A stretch of DNA of 32,704 nucleotides from [Clostridium] polysaccharolyticum (GCF_900111595.1 NZ_FOHN01000030.1:1-32704); one strand, 5' to 3'. Positions 24,647-32,704 are shown, numbered from the stretch's first letter. Notes: generated by a model not told the origin, from the sequence alone. Translations and numbers: made by a program.

Positions 24647-27229
24647 TTAAATAACCTTTTTGCCGCAACAGAATTTATATTTCATACCACTTCCACATGG
24701 ACATGGATCGTTAGGCTGAATTTTTCTTTCTGTTCTTCGAACAGGGCCTTTTGCAACAGTTTCGTCTTTATTCGTACTTGTTACTTTTGCCACCTGCTCT
24801 CTTTCAATGTTTTGTTCAATACGAACATGCATTAAGGCTTTCACTGTTTCCTCCGAAATAGCCTCTGTCATTTCTTCAAACATTTCATATCCCATAAATT
24901 TGTATTCCATTGCTGGATCTTTTTGTCCATAAGCCTGTAAACCAACCCCTGTACGAAGCTGATCCATATCATCAATATGATCCATCCATTTATGATCTAT
25001 TACTTTAAGAAGAAGTACACGTTCAATCTCACGAATCTGTTCTGGTTCTGGGAACTCAGCTTCCTTTTCTTCATAAAGCTTCACTGCTTTTTCTTTTAAC
25101 TCCTGAACCAGTTCTTTCTTCTTCAGGTGTTTTATCTGATCCTCCGTAAGAACGATTTCTTCCATTGGAAAAATAGGAAGCAATAATTCATTCAGCTCAT
25201 GAAGATCCCACTCTTCTGCATCCTGTTCATCGTTGATTACACGATCAACTGTTCTTTCAATTACGTCAGCTATCATCTTATAGATAGTATCACGCATGCT
25301 TTCGCCATCAAGAACTTTTCTTCTCTCTGCGTAAATAATTTCACGCTGTTCATTATTTACTTCATCGTATTCTAATAAGTTTTTACGAATACCGTAATTG
25401 TTATTTTCTATCTTCTTCTGTGCCTTTTCAATTGTATTGCTAAGCATTTTGTGCTCGATTGGTTCTCCCTCTGGGAAGCCTAATGAATTAAATATCGTCA
25501 TTAATCGGTCGGAACCAAACAGACGAAGCAGATCATCTTCTAATGACAGATAGAATCTTGATTCACCCGGATCTCCCTGACGGCCTGCACGCCCACGTAA
25601 CTGATTATCAATACGCCTGGACTCATGGCGCTCTGTACCTATGATTTTCAGTCCGCCAATTTCCTGTACCCCTTCACCAAGCTTAATATCAGTACCACGT
25701 CCTGCCATATTAGTTGCAATTGTAACAGCACCTCTTTGTCCAGCATCTGCAACAATCTCAGCTTCTAATTCGTGGAACTTAGCATTCAGAACCTTATGTG
25801 GAATACCACGTTTCTTAAGCATTGCGCTAATTTCTTCTGATGCTTCAATGGTAATTGTGCCAACTAATACTGGCTGGCCTTTCTGATAGCATTCTGTAAT
25901 TTCTTCTACAATCGCATTCAGTTTTTCTCTTCTAGTCTTATATACAGCATCCTGATAATCAATTCTAGCTACTGGAAGATTCGTTGGCACTTCAATAACA
26001 TCCATGCCATAGATATTACGGAATTCCTGTTCTTCTGTGATAGCTGTACCTGTCATACCGGATTTCTTATTATATTTATTAAAGAAGTTCTGGAAAGTAA
26101 TTGTTGCAAGTGTTTTGCTCTCTCTTTTTACTTTTACGTGCTCTTTCGCTTCAATAGCCTGATGCAAACCATCGGAATAACGTCTTCCTGGCATAATACG
26201 GCCTGTAAACTCGTCAACAATCAAAACTTCATCATCTTTCACAACATAATCTTTGTCCTTAAACATCAAGTAGTTTGCACGTAATGCAAGTATAATATTG
26301 TGCTGTATTTCCAGATTCTCAGGATCTGCAAAGTTATCTAAATGGAAGAATTTTTCTACCTTTGCAATACCTTCTTCCGTTAAAGACACAACTTTGTCTT
26401 TTTCATTAACAATAAAGTCTCCTGTTTCTTCATTGTCTTCCTTCATTAAGACATCCATCTTACTTAATTCTTTTTCAGTACCTTTTTCCAATTGTCTTGC
26501 AAGGATATCACATGCTTCGTAAAGCTTAGTTGATTTTCCGCTCTGACCTGAAATAATAAGTGGTGTTCTTGCTTCATCAATTAAAATAGAGTCAACCTCA
26601 TCAATTACAGCATAATGCAAATCACGCTGTACTAGCTGTTCTTTATAAATGACCATATTATCTCTTAAGTAGTCAAAACCTAATTCGTTATTAGTAGCAT
26701 ACGTAATATCACAATTATATGCTGCTCTTCTTTCGTCGTTATCCATACCATTTAAAACACATCCAACAGTAAGTCCTAAAAACTTATGAATCTGTCCCAT
26801 CTCTTCTGCATCACGTTTTGCCAGATAATCATTGACAGTTACGATATGAACACCTTTTCCTTCAAGAGCATTTAAGTAAGCTGGCAGAGTAGAAACAAGT
26901 GTTTTTCCTTCACCTGTTCGCATCTCAGTAATTCTTCCTTGATGCAGAATGATACCACCTATTAGCTGAACACGATAATGCTTTATTTTTAAAACACGAG
27001 AAGCAGCTTCTCTTACTGTAGCATAAGCTTCGACTAAAATATCGTCTAATGTTTCACCTTTACTTAATCTTAATTTAAACTCTTCTGTTTTTGCTTTTAA
27101 CTGCTCATCAGTCAGTGCTTGATATTCTTCGTCAAGTGCCTCTATGCTATCAGCAATAGGATAGATCCTCTTCAATTCGCGTTCGCTATGCGTTCCTAAA
27201 AGCTTTGTAATAATACTCATTAGCTTCAC
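24647..27229 (-). CDS. secA: protein translocase ATPase SecA
   Basis: SecA drives pre-protein export through SecYEG at the membrane; the RHS toxin and the bacteriocin precursor here both carry signal peptides that would use it. The 860-residue protein has Walker A MRTGEGKT (103-110), DEAD-like DEVD (210-213) with [12 protein letters not shown], the NMAGRGTD and [10 protein letters not shown] helicase motifs, and a C-terminal zinc-binding CPCGSG...FCC (SEC-C). The first two codons before [10 protein letters not shown] could also allow a start at codon 4. GGAG lies before the ATG (AGGAGTGAAGCTAATG). It is first in the secA-prfB-cheW operon. No accessory-SecA features are seen. Confidence 0.98.
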   Translation of the reverse strand: MKLMSIITKLLGTHSERELKRIYPIADSIEALDEEYQALTDEQLKAKTEEFKLRLSKGETLDDILVEAYATVREAASRVLKIKHYRVQLIGGIILHQGRITEMRTGEGKTLVSTLPAYLNALEGKGVHIVTVNDYLAKRDAEEMGQIHKFLGLTVGCVLNGMDNDERRAAYNCDITYATNNELGFDYLRDNMVIYKEQLVQRDLHYAVIDEVDSILIDEARTPLIISGQSGKSTKLYEACDILARQLEKGTEKELSKMDVLMKEDNEETGDFIVNEKDKVVSLTEEGIAKVEKFFHLDNFADPENLEIQHNIILALRANYLMFKDKDYVVKDDEVLIVDEFTGRIMPGRRYSDGLHQAIEAKEHVKVKRESKTLATITFQNFFNKYNKKSGMTGTAITEEQEFRNIYGMDVIEVPTNLPVARIDYQDAVYKTRREKLNAIVEEITECYQKGQPVLVGTITIEASEEISAMLKKRGIPHKVLNAKFHELEAEIVADAGQRGAVTIATNMAGRGTDIKLGEGVQEIGGLKIIGTERHESRRIDNQLRGRAGRQGDPGESRFYLSLEDDLLRLFGSDRLMTIFNSLGFPEGEPIEHKMLSNTIEKAQKKIENNNYGIRKNLLEYDEVNNEQREIIYAERRKVLDGESMRDTIYKMIADVIERTVDRVINDEQDAEEWDLHELNELLLPIFPMEEIVLTEDQIKHLKKKELVQELKEKAVKLYEEKEAEFPEPEQIREIERVLLLKVIDHKWMDHIDDMDQLRTGVGLQAYGQKDPAMEYKFMGYEMFEEMTEAISEETVKALMHVRIEQNIEREQVAKVTSTNKDETVAKGPVRRTERKIQPNDPCPCGSGMKYKFCCGKKVI

Positions 27230-27297
27230 TCCTGTACTCTTTTTTCCGATAATGCAATTGTGTTTTATCGAATTTTATTTTCTATAACCCATATTAC

Positions 27298-27326
27298 ATT
27301 GTACCATTCAATAAGTGTTCAATCAA
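27298..27326 (-). promoter_or_regulatory. promoter of the secA-prfB-cheW operon
   Basis: The minus strand shows -35 TTGATT (27321-27326), a 17-bp spacer and -10 TACAAT (27298-27303), about 70 bp before secA. A small CGATAA/TTATCG stem lies in the leader near 27246-27270. Confidence 0.65.
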
Positions 27327-27452
27327 CTTATTTTTTCCATTCTCATATACAGTATGCATACAATATTGCTACATCTTTTGCATTACTGTTTTTCTAATAC
27401 CTTTGTTTGTATTTGCTTAAAAATGATTTACTAGATATGCTTTATACCCAAA

Positions 27453-27483
27453 AAAAGAACCCATAATGCTCATGGGTTCTTTT
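27453..27483 (-). terminator. terminator of hpf
   Basis: A perfect 12-bp stem (AAAAGAACCCAT / ATGGGTTCTTTT) with a 7-nt loop is followed by more T residues. It lies 9 bp after the hpf stop. Flanking A- and T-runs make it possibly bidirectional. Confidence 0.92.
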
Positions 27484-27491
27484 TATCTCCT

Positions 27492-28025
27492 TTAGAACTC
27501 TGGTTCAATTAAACCATATGTATTAGCTTTTCTCTTATAAACTACATTTACTTCATTTGTATACGCATTACGGAATACAAAGAAATTATGTCCAAGCAAT
27601 TCCATCTGCACGCATGCTTCTTCTGGATCCATTGGTTTCACTGCAAACCTTTTTGTTCGGATGATATTAATTTCTTCTTCATCTTCTTCATCAATCTCTT
27701 CTTCTACAAAGCTCTTGTTAAAGTTTACAGCTGCCTGTTTCTGTTCAAGAATCTTGCTTTTATATTTGTTAATCTGACGTTCTATTATTTCTTCTACTAA
27801 GTCAATCGAAACATACATATCCTCAGATACCTGTTCTGCCCTTACGATATTTCCTTTCATAGGAATCGTCACTTCTATCTTCTGTCTTTCCTTTTCTACA
27901 CTTAGTGTAACGTGTACCTCTGTATCAGGAGTGAAATACTTCTCTAACTTTCCGATCTTGTCATAAATAGCTGATTTTAAACCATCAGTTACATCAATAT
28001 TTTTTCCACTAATTATATAACGCAT
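27492..28025 (-). CDS. hpf: ribosome hibernation promoting factor, long form
   Basis: Long HPF binds the decoding region of the 30S subunit and dimerises ribosomes into 100S particles in stationary phase. The 177-residue protein has the N-terminal S30AE domain (MRYIISGKNIDVTDGLK start, to about 100). An acidic linker (EEEIDEEDEEE) follows, then the C-terminal dimerisation domain (about 122-177, KRFAVKPMDPEEACVQMELLGHNFFVFRNA). The ATG at 28025 is preferred, with AAGGAG 9 nt upstream; a TTG at 28034 lies too close to that site. Monocistronic. Confidence 0.96.
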   Translation of the reverse strand: MRYIISGKNIDVTDGLKSAIYDKIGKLEKYFTPDTEVHVTLSVEKERQKIEVTIPMKGNIVRAEQVSEDMYVSIDLVEEIIERQINKYKSKILEQKQAAVNFNKSFVEEEIDEEDEEEINIIRTKRFAVKPMDPEEACVQMELLGHNFFVFRNAYTNEVNVVYKRKANTYGLIEPEF

Positions 28026-28104
28026 ATAAACCAACTCCTTTTGTCTTTTTTTTATTAATTATGCCCCAAAAGGATGTAATAATTAATAAATCGAGTACAA
28101 AGAC

Positions 28105-28132
28105 ATTATACCATACTACCCTTGTATTTCAA
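28105..28132 (-). promoter_or_regulatory. promoter of hpf
   Basis: The minus strand shows -35 TTGAAA (28127-28132), a 16-bp spacer and a perfect -10 TATAAT (28105-28110), about 80 bp before the hpf start. Confidence 0.75.
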
Positions 28133-28189
28133 GTAGCACACCTATTGTTAAGAATCATTTTACAGACACTTAATATTATTTTTACTTAT

Positions 28190-28560
28190 ATTTCAGTTTC
28201 TAGTGTAAATTGTGTGACAATTCATTTTTAACATTTTAAGATTTTTCTTTAACCTGATAAAACCGATATAGGACAAATAAAACAAAACAAACTTTCGATA
28301 TTGACACTTTTTATCCTCAAAGTTATACACCTTATACACTGTGGATAAAGTGGATAACTTTGTGTATAACTCAAAAAAACCATAAAATATAGTACATACT
28401 ATGTGGATTATTTTTTTCACATTTCCACATAGCAAAAAAAGAAAAAAACAATATAGGCAAAAAGACTCTTAAATTTTGTGCATATTGCTTGTAATCTTTA
28501 TATATCTCTTTTCTAGAATACTTCTTTTAATTTTAAATTTTCTGACAATAAAAATATTAT
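28190..28560. other. AT-rich intergenic region with a DnaA-box-like cluster
   Basis: No gene is supported in the ~430 bp between the hpf promoter and the bacteriocin operon; an 80-codon frame at 28193-28435 has no RBS, homology or normal composition. The core at 28323-28369 holds five 9-mers matching the DnaA box TTWTNCACA at 8 or 9 of 9 positions. TTATCCACA (28340-28348, minus) and TTATACACA (28361-28369, minus) are perfect; 28323-28331 and 28332-28340 on plus and 28349-28357 on minus match 8 of 9. Single-mismatch boxes also lie at 28402-28410 (minus) and 28421-28429 (plus). The flanks are very AT-rich. It may be an origin, a DnaA titration or control site, or a chance cluster. Confidence 0.6.
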
Positions 28561-28561
28561 T

Positions 28562-29002
28562 CTAAATATTCCATTGCTTGGCTGCTTTATTTTTTAATTC
28601 TTGTATTCTATCTGAATACTCACTTATTAAATCTGAATATTGCATATCTCGTGGATTTAAGTCATTTTCTAACATAATACTATATGTAATGTTGTTCTTA
28701 TTAACTTGTGCGCCATATCGATATCCTTTTACTATATTAGGCCAGATAAGCAAAGCACAACTCTCGTCTGGTGCTGCAACGCACAGGTTTCCTGAATAAA
28801 TCAGGTAATCTGGCTGTTTTACATTGTATAAATACCCATCTTGATCTGTATACACATAACTCATGTGTTTTCTAAATACCTTCATTCCTTTTCCATATGG
28901 GTGATATCGACAAAATCTCCATCCTGCCCACAGCAAATTATACCCAGCAAATAGTATCACACACATTACAGCAATTCTTTTTACATTTAATTTCTTTTTC
29001 AT
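28562..29002 (-). CDS. small membrane-anchored protein in the bacteriocin operon, function unknown
   Basis: I do not recognise the family. The 146-residue protein has a basic start (MKKKLNVKRI), one hydrophobic segment at about 9-27 (IAVMCVILFAGYNLLWAGW) and an exported or membrane-attached domain of about 115 residues with several Tyr-rich stretches and two Cys. The ATG overlaps the stop of the ABC ATPase gene by 4 nt (ATGA), so it is translationally coupled and belongs to the operon. Possible roles are immunity or export accessory, by position only. No clear terminator follows it within 100 bp. Confidence 0.8.
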   Translation of the reverse strand: MKKKLNVKRIAVMCVILFAGYNLLWAGWRFCRYHPYGKGMKVFRKHMSYVYTDQDGYLYNVKQPDYLIYSGNLCVAAPDESCALLIWPNIVKGYRYGAQVNKNNITYSIMLENDLNPRDMQYSDLISEYSDRIQELKNKAAKQWNI

Positions 29003-29607
29003 AACTCTATGATTCTGCTCCCTTCTTTCTTGAATTCTTCATCATGAGTAACCAAAACAACAGTTTTTCCTTCTTTATTCATCTCTTTAATAATCCCCAT
29101 AATCTTTTTTCCATTTTCTCGATCCAGAGAACCTGTTGGCTCATCACACAAAATTAAATCACATTTTTTCATAATTAGTCTTGCTAGTGCAATTCTTTGC
29201 TGTTCCCCTCCAGAAAGTGTATATATTTTTTCATTTTCTACCTGAGGCAACCCAACTTTTTCTAAAGCATCTGCCATATCCACTCCCGATCGATTAATTT
29301 TTTTAATCATATTCAAATTTTGCTTTACCGTCTTTTGTTCAACTAGTGCGAAATTCTGAAATAAGAAACCAACTTTTTGACTTAAATATTTTTGCTGGTT
29401 TCTTCTTTTACGGATGTCCATTCCATCTACTATAATTTTACCTGAATTATATTCTTCAAGTGAGCCAATCATGTTTAATAATGTTGTTTTACCACATCCA
29501 CTCGCACCTGAAAACACAATGAATTCTCCAGTCTTAATAGAAAGATTCAAATTATCAAATAATACTTTATCACCAAATGATTTTTTTAAGTTTACAATTT
29601 CGATCAT
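28999..29607 (-). CDS. ABC transporter ATPase of the lactococcin 972-type operon
   Basis: The 202-residue ATPase has Walker A GASGCGKTT (33-41), the Q-loop FLFQN, signature LSGGEQQR, Walker B LILCDEP and the switch His in VTHDEE. It belongs to the MacB/LolD-like class and resembles the ATP-binding subunits that follow lactococcin 972-type bacteriocin genes. It lies 15 nt after the large membrane protein gene, its likely partner. The pair may give immunity by expelling the bacteriocin or sensing envelope damage, and could also export it; the sequence does not distinguish these. Confidence 0.92.
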   Translation of the reverse strand: MIEIVNLKKSFGDKVLFDNLNLSIKTGEFIVFSGASGCGKTTLLNMIGSLEEYNSGKIIVDGMDIRKRRNQQKYLSQKVGFLFQNFALVEQKTVKQNLNMIKKINRSGVDMADALEKVGLPQVENEKIYTLSGGEQQRIALARLIMKKCDLILCDEPTGSLDRENGKKIMGIIKEMNKEGKTVVLVTHDEEFKKEGSRIIEL

Positions 29608-29622
29608 ACCGCTCCTCCATAA

Positions 29623-31551
29623 CTATAATGACATATTTCCTTTTAATATTCTTTGTACACTGGCTTTTTCTATTCGTCTTACAAAACCAAGCAATATTCC
29701 AAGTTCAGCTAAACCCAGTATTAAAAATCCAGTTAATATATAGTAAGGCGATATTTGCGACAGCTTGCTGGCAATTATAAAGCAACTTATTCCACTTAAT
29801 AACAAGGAGATAAAAGTAGATAAAAAGAGCCTCTGATATTTTTCCAAAATAGTTTCTCCCAGTGTTGTCCTTATTGCCAATTCTACAGAATTAATCGTAC
29901 ACTCATAATATATAACAGTTCGTACCACAATTATTTCAATAATAAGCAAAATAAAAAGCAAAACTGAACCTAGAAATAGAATCCTTTGATAACTTTTTAA
30001 TATATGCTTATAATTACTATACACATTGGTTATAAAAGTCAGTTCTTCTGAAATATCATTTTGGTTCAGATACTCTTTCCATTCTGCATCATTAAATTTG
30101 AACATACAAGCCTGTGTCATATAAATACCATTAAAATAATTAAATGTCCCTGTCATATCCAGAATAAGATTCGGTTTTTTATAATACTGAGTTACAATTT
30201 TTCCTTGATTTGAAATTCCCATTATATCAATAGTATCCTTATATGTTATCACTTCATAATCTGCTTTCTGTTTTTTATACATTTCAGACAGCATTTTTAA
30301 CTCTTCTACTGCCATCTCTTTTTTTATTTCTGGTACAATAAAATAAACTTTTTTATTAAATTTTAAACCTTTTAACAGCTTAATATGCTCTTGCATATAC
30401 GGAAGAGAACTTTCATTGCACATAATACAAGGTCTTCTGCTAAAAAATCCATTATCTAGATATACACTAAAAAAAGCTTTTCTCTCTTTATTCTTTTTTG
30501 CTAGTAACTCCAGCATTAATTTTTCTGTTGTCTCCATCGTTCCATCTTTAGCTGCTACTGATACATAAGAATAGTCTTTATATTGTTCAAAAAAATCTTT
30601 TTGACACCAGTAACCATACCCACTAGCAATCATCTCAATGCCAACTGACATCATTATCGAAACCACAATAATTGTCCCTATTTTAAATGCGTAGCTAAAT
30701 TTTAATATGTTTTTGTCACTCTTACCCATACTCAGAGCACTTTTATAATTTGCAAAAAGAATTCTTAAATAAACAAGTGAATTTAGCAAACAAAAGCTGA
30801 TTATGCTGATTATGCTGATTTTTATATGATAATCTACATGTATCTGCAAACCATACTTCAATATTATAAATAAGAAAGCGGAATATCCTATACAAGCCAC
30901 TATATCACATATTATTCGCTTTAAAACCAAATTTGATAAACTTTCTCCATATAAAAACCGGATAATCATTTCTTTTTTTAGTAATGTAGTCTCAAATAAC
31001 GTAAGTAATAAAATAAATAGGATTCCTATTGCCCATATAATCATTACATTACGAATTGCATGAAAAGAAACATATCCTATTTTCGGAACACTTCCGCCAT
31101 AGATATCCACTAGCTCACGTTTACAAGCTCTGGCATCCTCTAATTTTCCAATAAAATAAAAAAACTCTACGTCACATTTCTCAGGAATCTCTAAAAAACT
31201 TGCCATTTTCACCTCTACATCCCCTAAAATGGCACTTCGATATTTTCCAGTCTGAATGCTTGATTTCTTAGAAACCGCTTCTTTCACTCCATCCATTCCA
31301 TACACAGTTACCGTCTCCGAATATACAGTATCAATATTTCGCACTACCGTAAATACGAAGCAATTGTTTTTTTTGGCAGTCTTTTCAATCTCACCAAACA
31401 TTTCCTTTTTAGACTTATTTAGTGGCTGATACATTGTTGTTGTTATGTATTCTGTTTCAAAATAATCTATATTCCATACATACATATCTCCAATAAATAA
31501 GAAAATAAATGCAATTATTAAGATACTAGAAATGTATTTTATTTTTTTCAT
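29623..31551 (-). CDS. bacteriocin-associated integral membrane protein (immunity/ABC permease-like)
   Basis: This 642-residue protein fits the bacteriocin-associated 7TM family found with lactococcin 972-type genes (LclB-like). It has an N-terminal membrane helix and a ~140-residue extracellular domain. Four helices follow at about 168-189, 214-232, 244-264 and 289-309, then a second ~210-residue extracellular domain and three C-terminal helices at about 523-547, 575-594 and 604-623. The layout recalls MacB/FtsX-type permeases. The start at 31551 is preferred, because AGGTGGAG lies just before it; the ATG at 31575 has no RBS and sits against the upstream terminator. Partner: the ATPase next in the operon. 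Confidence 0.88.
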   Translation of the reverse strand: MKKIKYISSILIIAFIFLFIGDMYVWNIDYFETEYITTTMYQPLNKSKKEMFGEIEKTAKKNNCFVFTVVRNIDTVYSETVTVYGMDGVKEAVSKKSSIQTGKYRSAILGDVEVKMASFLEIPEKCDVEFFYFIGKLEDARACKRELVDIYGGSVPKIGYVSFHAIRNVMIIWAIGILFILLLTLFETTLLKKEMIIRFLYGESLSNLVLKRIICDIVACIGYSAFLFIILKYGLQIHVDYHIKISIISIISFCLLNSLVYLRILFANYKSALSMGKSDKNILKFSYAFKIGTIIVVSIMMSVGIEMIASGYGYWCQKDFFEQYKDYSYVSVAAKDGTMETTEKLMLELLAKKNKERKAFFSVYLDNGFFSRRPCIMCNESSLPYMQEHIKLLKGLKFNKKVYFIVPEIKKEMAVEELKMLSEMYKKQKADYEVITYKDTIDIMGISNQGKIVTQYYKKPNLILDMTGTFNYFNGIYMTQACMFKFNDAEWKEYLNQNDISEELTFITNVYSNYKHILKSYQRILFLGSVLLFILLIIEIIVVRTVIYYECTINSVELAIRTTLGETILEKYQRLFLSTFISLLLSGISCFIIASKLSQISPYYILTGFLILGLAELGILLGFVRRIEKASVQRILKGNMSL

Positions 31552-31576
31552 AACTCCACCTATATTAACATTCATT

Positions 31577-31624
31577 TTACTAAAAACAGGAAATTAGACC
31601 TTCAAATCCTAATTTCCTGTTTTT
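31577..31624 (-). terminator. strong hairpin after the bacteriocin gene
   Basis: The arms at 31582-31597 and 31609-31624 form a perfect 16-bp stem (core CAGGAAATTAG / CTAATTTCCTG) with an 11-nt loop. The 3' arm on the minus strand ends in a T-run. It lies 10 nt after the bacteriocin stop and about 30 nt before the start of the membrane protein gene. It should act as a partial terminator that gives more bacteriocin mRNA than transporter mRNA, or as a 3' stabiliser. Confidence 0.88.
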
Positions 31625-31633
31625 ATTTACAAT

Positions 31634-31999
31634 CTAATAATTATTATAATAACTTACAGACGATCCTGAGTGTGTTACATCAACTCTAGAAAGACTGCCT
31701 GCCCCTTTTCCCGAACCAGTATGCCATCCTGTCCCATTTTTTAAAGATGCATAATGTGATTTTGTATTATGCTTCGCCCACGCATAATCTTCATCTATTG
31801 CCCAAGTATTATACCCATAAGTTAATTCTGCATTATCATTATCACCCGATTTATATCGTTCCCAAGGTTTTGAAAAAGATGAGGCACTAGCCTCTATACT
31901 ACCTGCAGTTATTAGCACACTCTCCCCTCCAAAAAACAAACCAGAAACAGCAACACCTGTCAAAGCAAGTGCTATTCCTTTTTTCAATGAAATTCTCAT
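31634..31999 (-). CDS. lactococcin 972-like bacteriocin precursor
   Basis: The 121-residue precursor has a Sec-type signal peptide (MRISLKKGIA, hydrophobic 9-33) with a likely cleavage after EASA (about residue 39). The secreted part of ~80 residues follows the lactococcin 972 pattern: a Trp/Gly/Tyr-rich start (LTYGYNTW), an AWAKHNTKSH block, a Gly/Ser-rich centre and a YYNNY end. It contains no Cys, so no lantibiotic or disulfide form is expected. Lactococcin 972 itself blocks septum formation by binding lipid II; whether this one does is inference. The ATG at 31999 is chosen with AGGAG upstream; an ATG at 32020 adds 7 residues without an RBS. It is first in its operon. Confidence 0.87.
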   Translation of the reverse strand: MRISLKKGIALALTGVAVSGLFFGGESVLITAGSIEASASSFSKPWERYKSGDNDNAELTYGYNTWAIDEDYAWAKHNTKSHYASLKNGTGWHTGSGKGAGSLSRVDVTHSGSSVSYYNNY

Positions 32000-32030
32000 A
32001 ATATTTTCTCCTCTCACCATAACTTTATAA

Positions 32031-32050
32031 TAGGCGTTTGCGAAACGCTA
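32031..32050. promoter_or_regulatory. palindrome upstream of the bacteriocin gene
   Basis: GCGTTT (32034-32039) and AAACGC (32043-32048) flank a GCG centre, with TA/TA extending the symmetry. It lies 35-50 bp before the bacteriocin ATG, just upstream of a possible -10 TATTAT (32028-32033). It could be an operator for a regulator encoded elsewhere. No good -35 was found. Confidence 0.4.
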
Positions 32051-32092
32051 TACCCCTTATAAAATCAAGGTATTTTTTATAACAAAATAAAA

Positions 32093-32160
32093 CAACTCCT
32101 CACTGGTTTGTGGTAAAATTGAGTTGTCGAAAACAATTCACCTACACCCGAAAGGAGTTG
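32093..32160 (+). promoter_or_regulatory. possible anti-Shine-Dalgarno structure of the transposase gene
   Basis: CAACTCCT (32093-32100) is perfectly complementary to AGGAGTTG (32153-32160), which includes the transposase ribosome binding site. A competing pairing ACAACTC/GAGTTGT (32092-32098 with 32121-32127) also exists. Read-through transcripts from outside would contain the blocking arm. A transcript starting after a TAAAAT at 32113-32118 would lack it. Confidence 0.5.
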
Positions 32161-32167
32161 CATCTAT

Positions 32168-32704
32168 ATGATACCATACAAACAGCTTTCTTTGGAAGAT
32201 TTTTTTACAGATTGCCAAAATAAATTTGAAAACAGCAAATATGAATTTCTTGAAATTCTCGAACAAACCATTAACCTTGATGAAATTGTCCTGGCATCTT
32301 TTGTCTTACATTTTTACGCTTCCACCGGCAGGCCACGTAAACATCAGCTTTATGCCATGCTTTGGGCTTTGTTGCTACAACGCATTTTCTCGATTCCAAC
32401 TGACTCGCTCCTGATTACCTTTTTGAAGCATTCCCAAGAGCTTCGTGATTTCTGTGGTTTTGATACAGTCCCTGATGCTTCTAAATTCACCCGTTTTAAG
32501 CAGGACTTTCTGCCTGACTTACAATCCATGTTCGACAGTCTTGCAGACCTGACCGAACCGATATGCCACAAAATTGATACCTGCAAGGCTTCCATGTTAC
32601 TTTTCGATACTTCCGGCATTGAAGCCTGGGTTACGGAAAATAATCCAAAGTATGCCAACCGAATTATCAAGCAGCTGAAAGCCTTTAAAAAAGCAAAGAA
32701 ACTG
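32168..32704 (+). CDS. transposase, IS5/IS1182-like (partial, 3' end outside window)
   Basis: The frame starts at ATG 32168, 6-7 nt after AAAGGAG, and stays open for 179 codons to the window edge. The N-terminal part resembles the DUF772/InsH-type region of IS5/IS1182 transposases: GRPRKHQLYAMLWALLLQR (about 58-76), a Ser/Thr-LLITFLKHS helix and FCGFDTVPDASKFTRFKQDF (about 94-113). LLFDTSGIE (about 146-154) fits the first catalytic Asp of a DDE enzyme. The remaining catalytic residues are off the edge. Whether the gene is intact cannot be judged. It converges in none of the minus-strand operons and starts about 170 bp from the bacteriocin gene. Confidence 0.8.
   Translation, partial: MIPYKQLSLEDFFTDCQNKFENSKYEFLEILEQTINLDEIVLASFVLHFYASTGRPRKHQLYAMLWALLLQRIFSIPTDSLLITFLKHSQELRDFCGFDTVPDASKFTRFKQDFLPDLQSMFDSLADLTEPICHKIDTCKASMLLFDTSGIEAWVTENNPKYANRIIKQLKAFKKAKKL

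Larger units (their letters stand above)
32092..32704 (+). mobile_element. insertion sequence, left part (truncated by window edge)
   Basis: A DDE-type transposase gene runs off the right edge. Its left boundary is not resolved: I could not identify the terminal inverted repeat or target duplication, because the other end lies outside the window. The start given here is that of the inverted-repeat region ahead of the gene. It is the only plus-strand gene of the window. Confidence 0.6.

Noticed and set aside
28193-28435. An 80-codon minus-strand reading frame in the DnaA-box region
   Set aside because: No ribosome binding site, no recognisable domain, composition set by AT-rich and box-like DNA, and it overlaps the box cluster.
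32350-32670. A 106-codon minus-strand frame opposite the transposase
   Set aside because: It is the antisense shadow of the transposase frame, which has an RBS and family-like sequence.

Overview
The window looks like a chromosomal segment of a low-GC Firmicute, most likely a Clostridia/Lachnospiraceae-type gut anaerobe. This rests on the 5' end of a Clostridia-like 16S rRNA gene, the gene content (RF2 with a +1 frameshift, long-form HPF, UPF0735 ACT protein, an ApgM-like protein in the threonine operon) and strong AGGAGG ribosome binding sites. The genus cannot be fixed from sequence alone. Every confident gene except a truncated transposase at the right edge is on the minus strand, so the text reads right to left for transcription.

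Layout, left to right. (1) 1-714: the first ~98 nt of a 16S rRNA gene, preceded on the minus strand by two tRNA-Ser genes (GGA, UGA) and three sigma-A-type promoters. (2) 768-4133: operon rnz - small membrane-anchored protein - tsaD - ispD. (3) 4194-6668: operon YcxB-like protein - tsaE - tsaB - rimI - small CxxC/CxxC protein. With tsaD next door, three tRNA t6A genes lie within 5 kb. (4) 6732-14906: a polymorphic toxin locus. A 2528-residue secreted RHS/YD-repeat protein carries three CBM3-like carbohydrate-binding modules and a C-terminal GIY-YIG-like nuclease tip. An Imm26-like candidate immunity gene follows after 3 nt. GC content drops sharply in the tip and the immunity gene. (5) 15082-16233: an ECF S component (RibU-like) behind a promoter, an FMN riboswitch, a terminator and an unusually hairpin-rich leader. 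(6) 16248-18477: tex. (7) 18483-22894: a threonine-pathway operon, ACT regulator - hom - ApgM-like putative homoserine kinase analogue - lysC. (8) 22904-27326: secA - prfB (programmed +1 frameshift) - cheW. (9) 27453-28132: hpf with its own promoter and terminator. (10) 28200-28560: an AT-rich gap with a dense DnaA-box-like cluster. (11) 28562-32020: a lactococcin 972-like bacteriocin operon (precursor, 650-aa membrane protein, ABC ATPase, unknown small membrane protein), with a strong hairpin terminator after the precursor gene. (12) 32092-32704: the 5' part of an insertion sequence, with a possible anti-Shine-Dalgarno structure.

The housekeeping blocks serve translation (rRNA, tRNA-Ser, t6A, RF2, RimI, HPF), secretion (SecA), isoprenoid and vitamin supply (IspD, RibU) and aspartate-family amino acids. 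Two accessory loci, the RHS toxin with immunity and the bacteriocin operon, point to competition between bacteria. The most unusual items are the CBM3-bearing RHS toxin, the DnaA-box cluster away from any dnaA gene, and the layered hairpins in the ribU leader.
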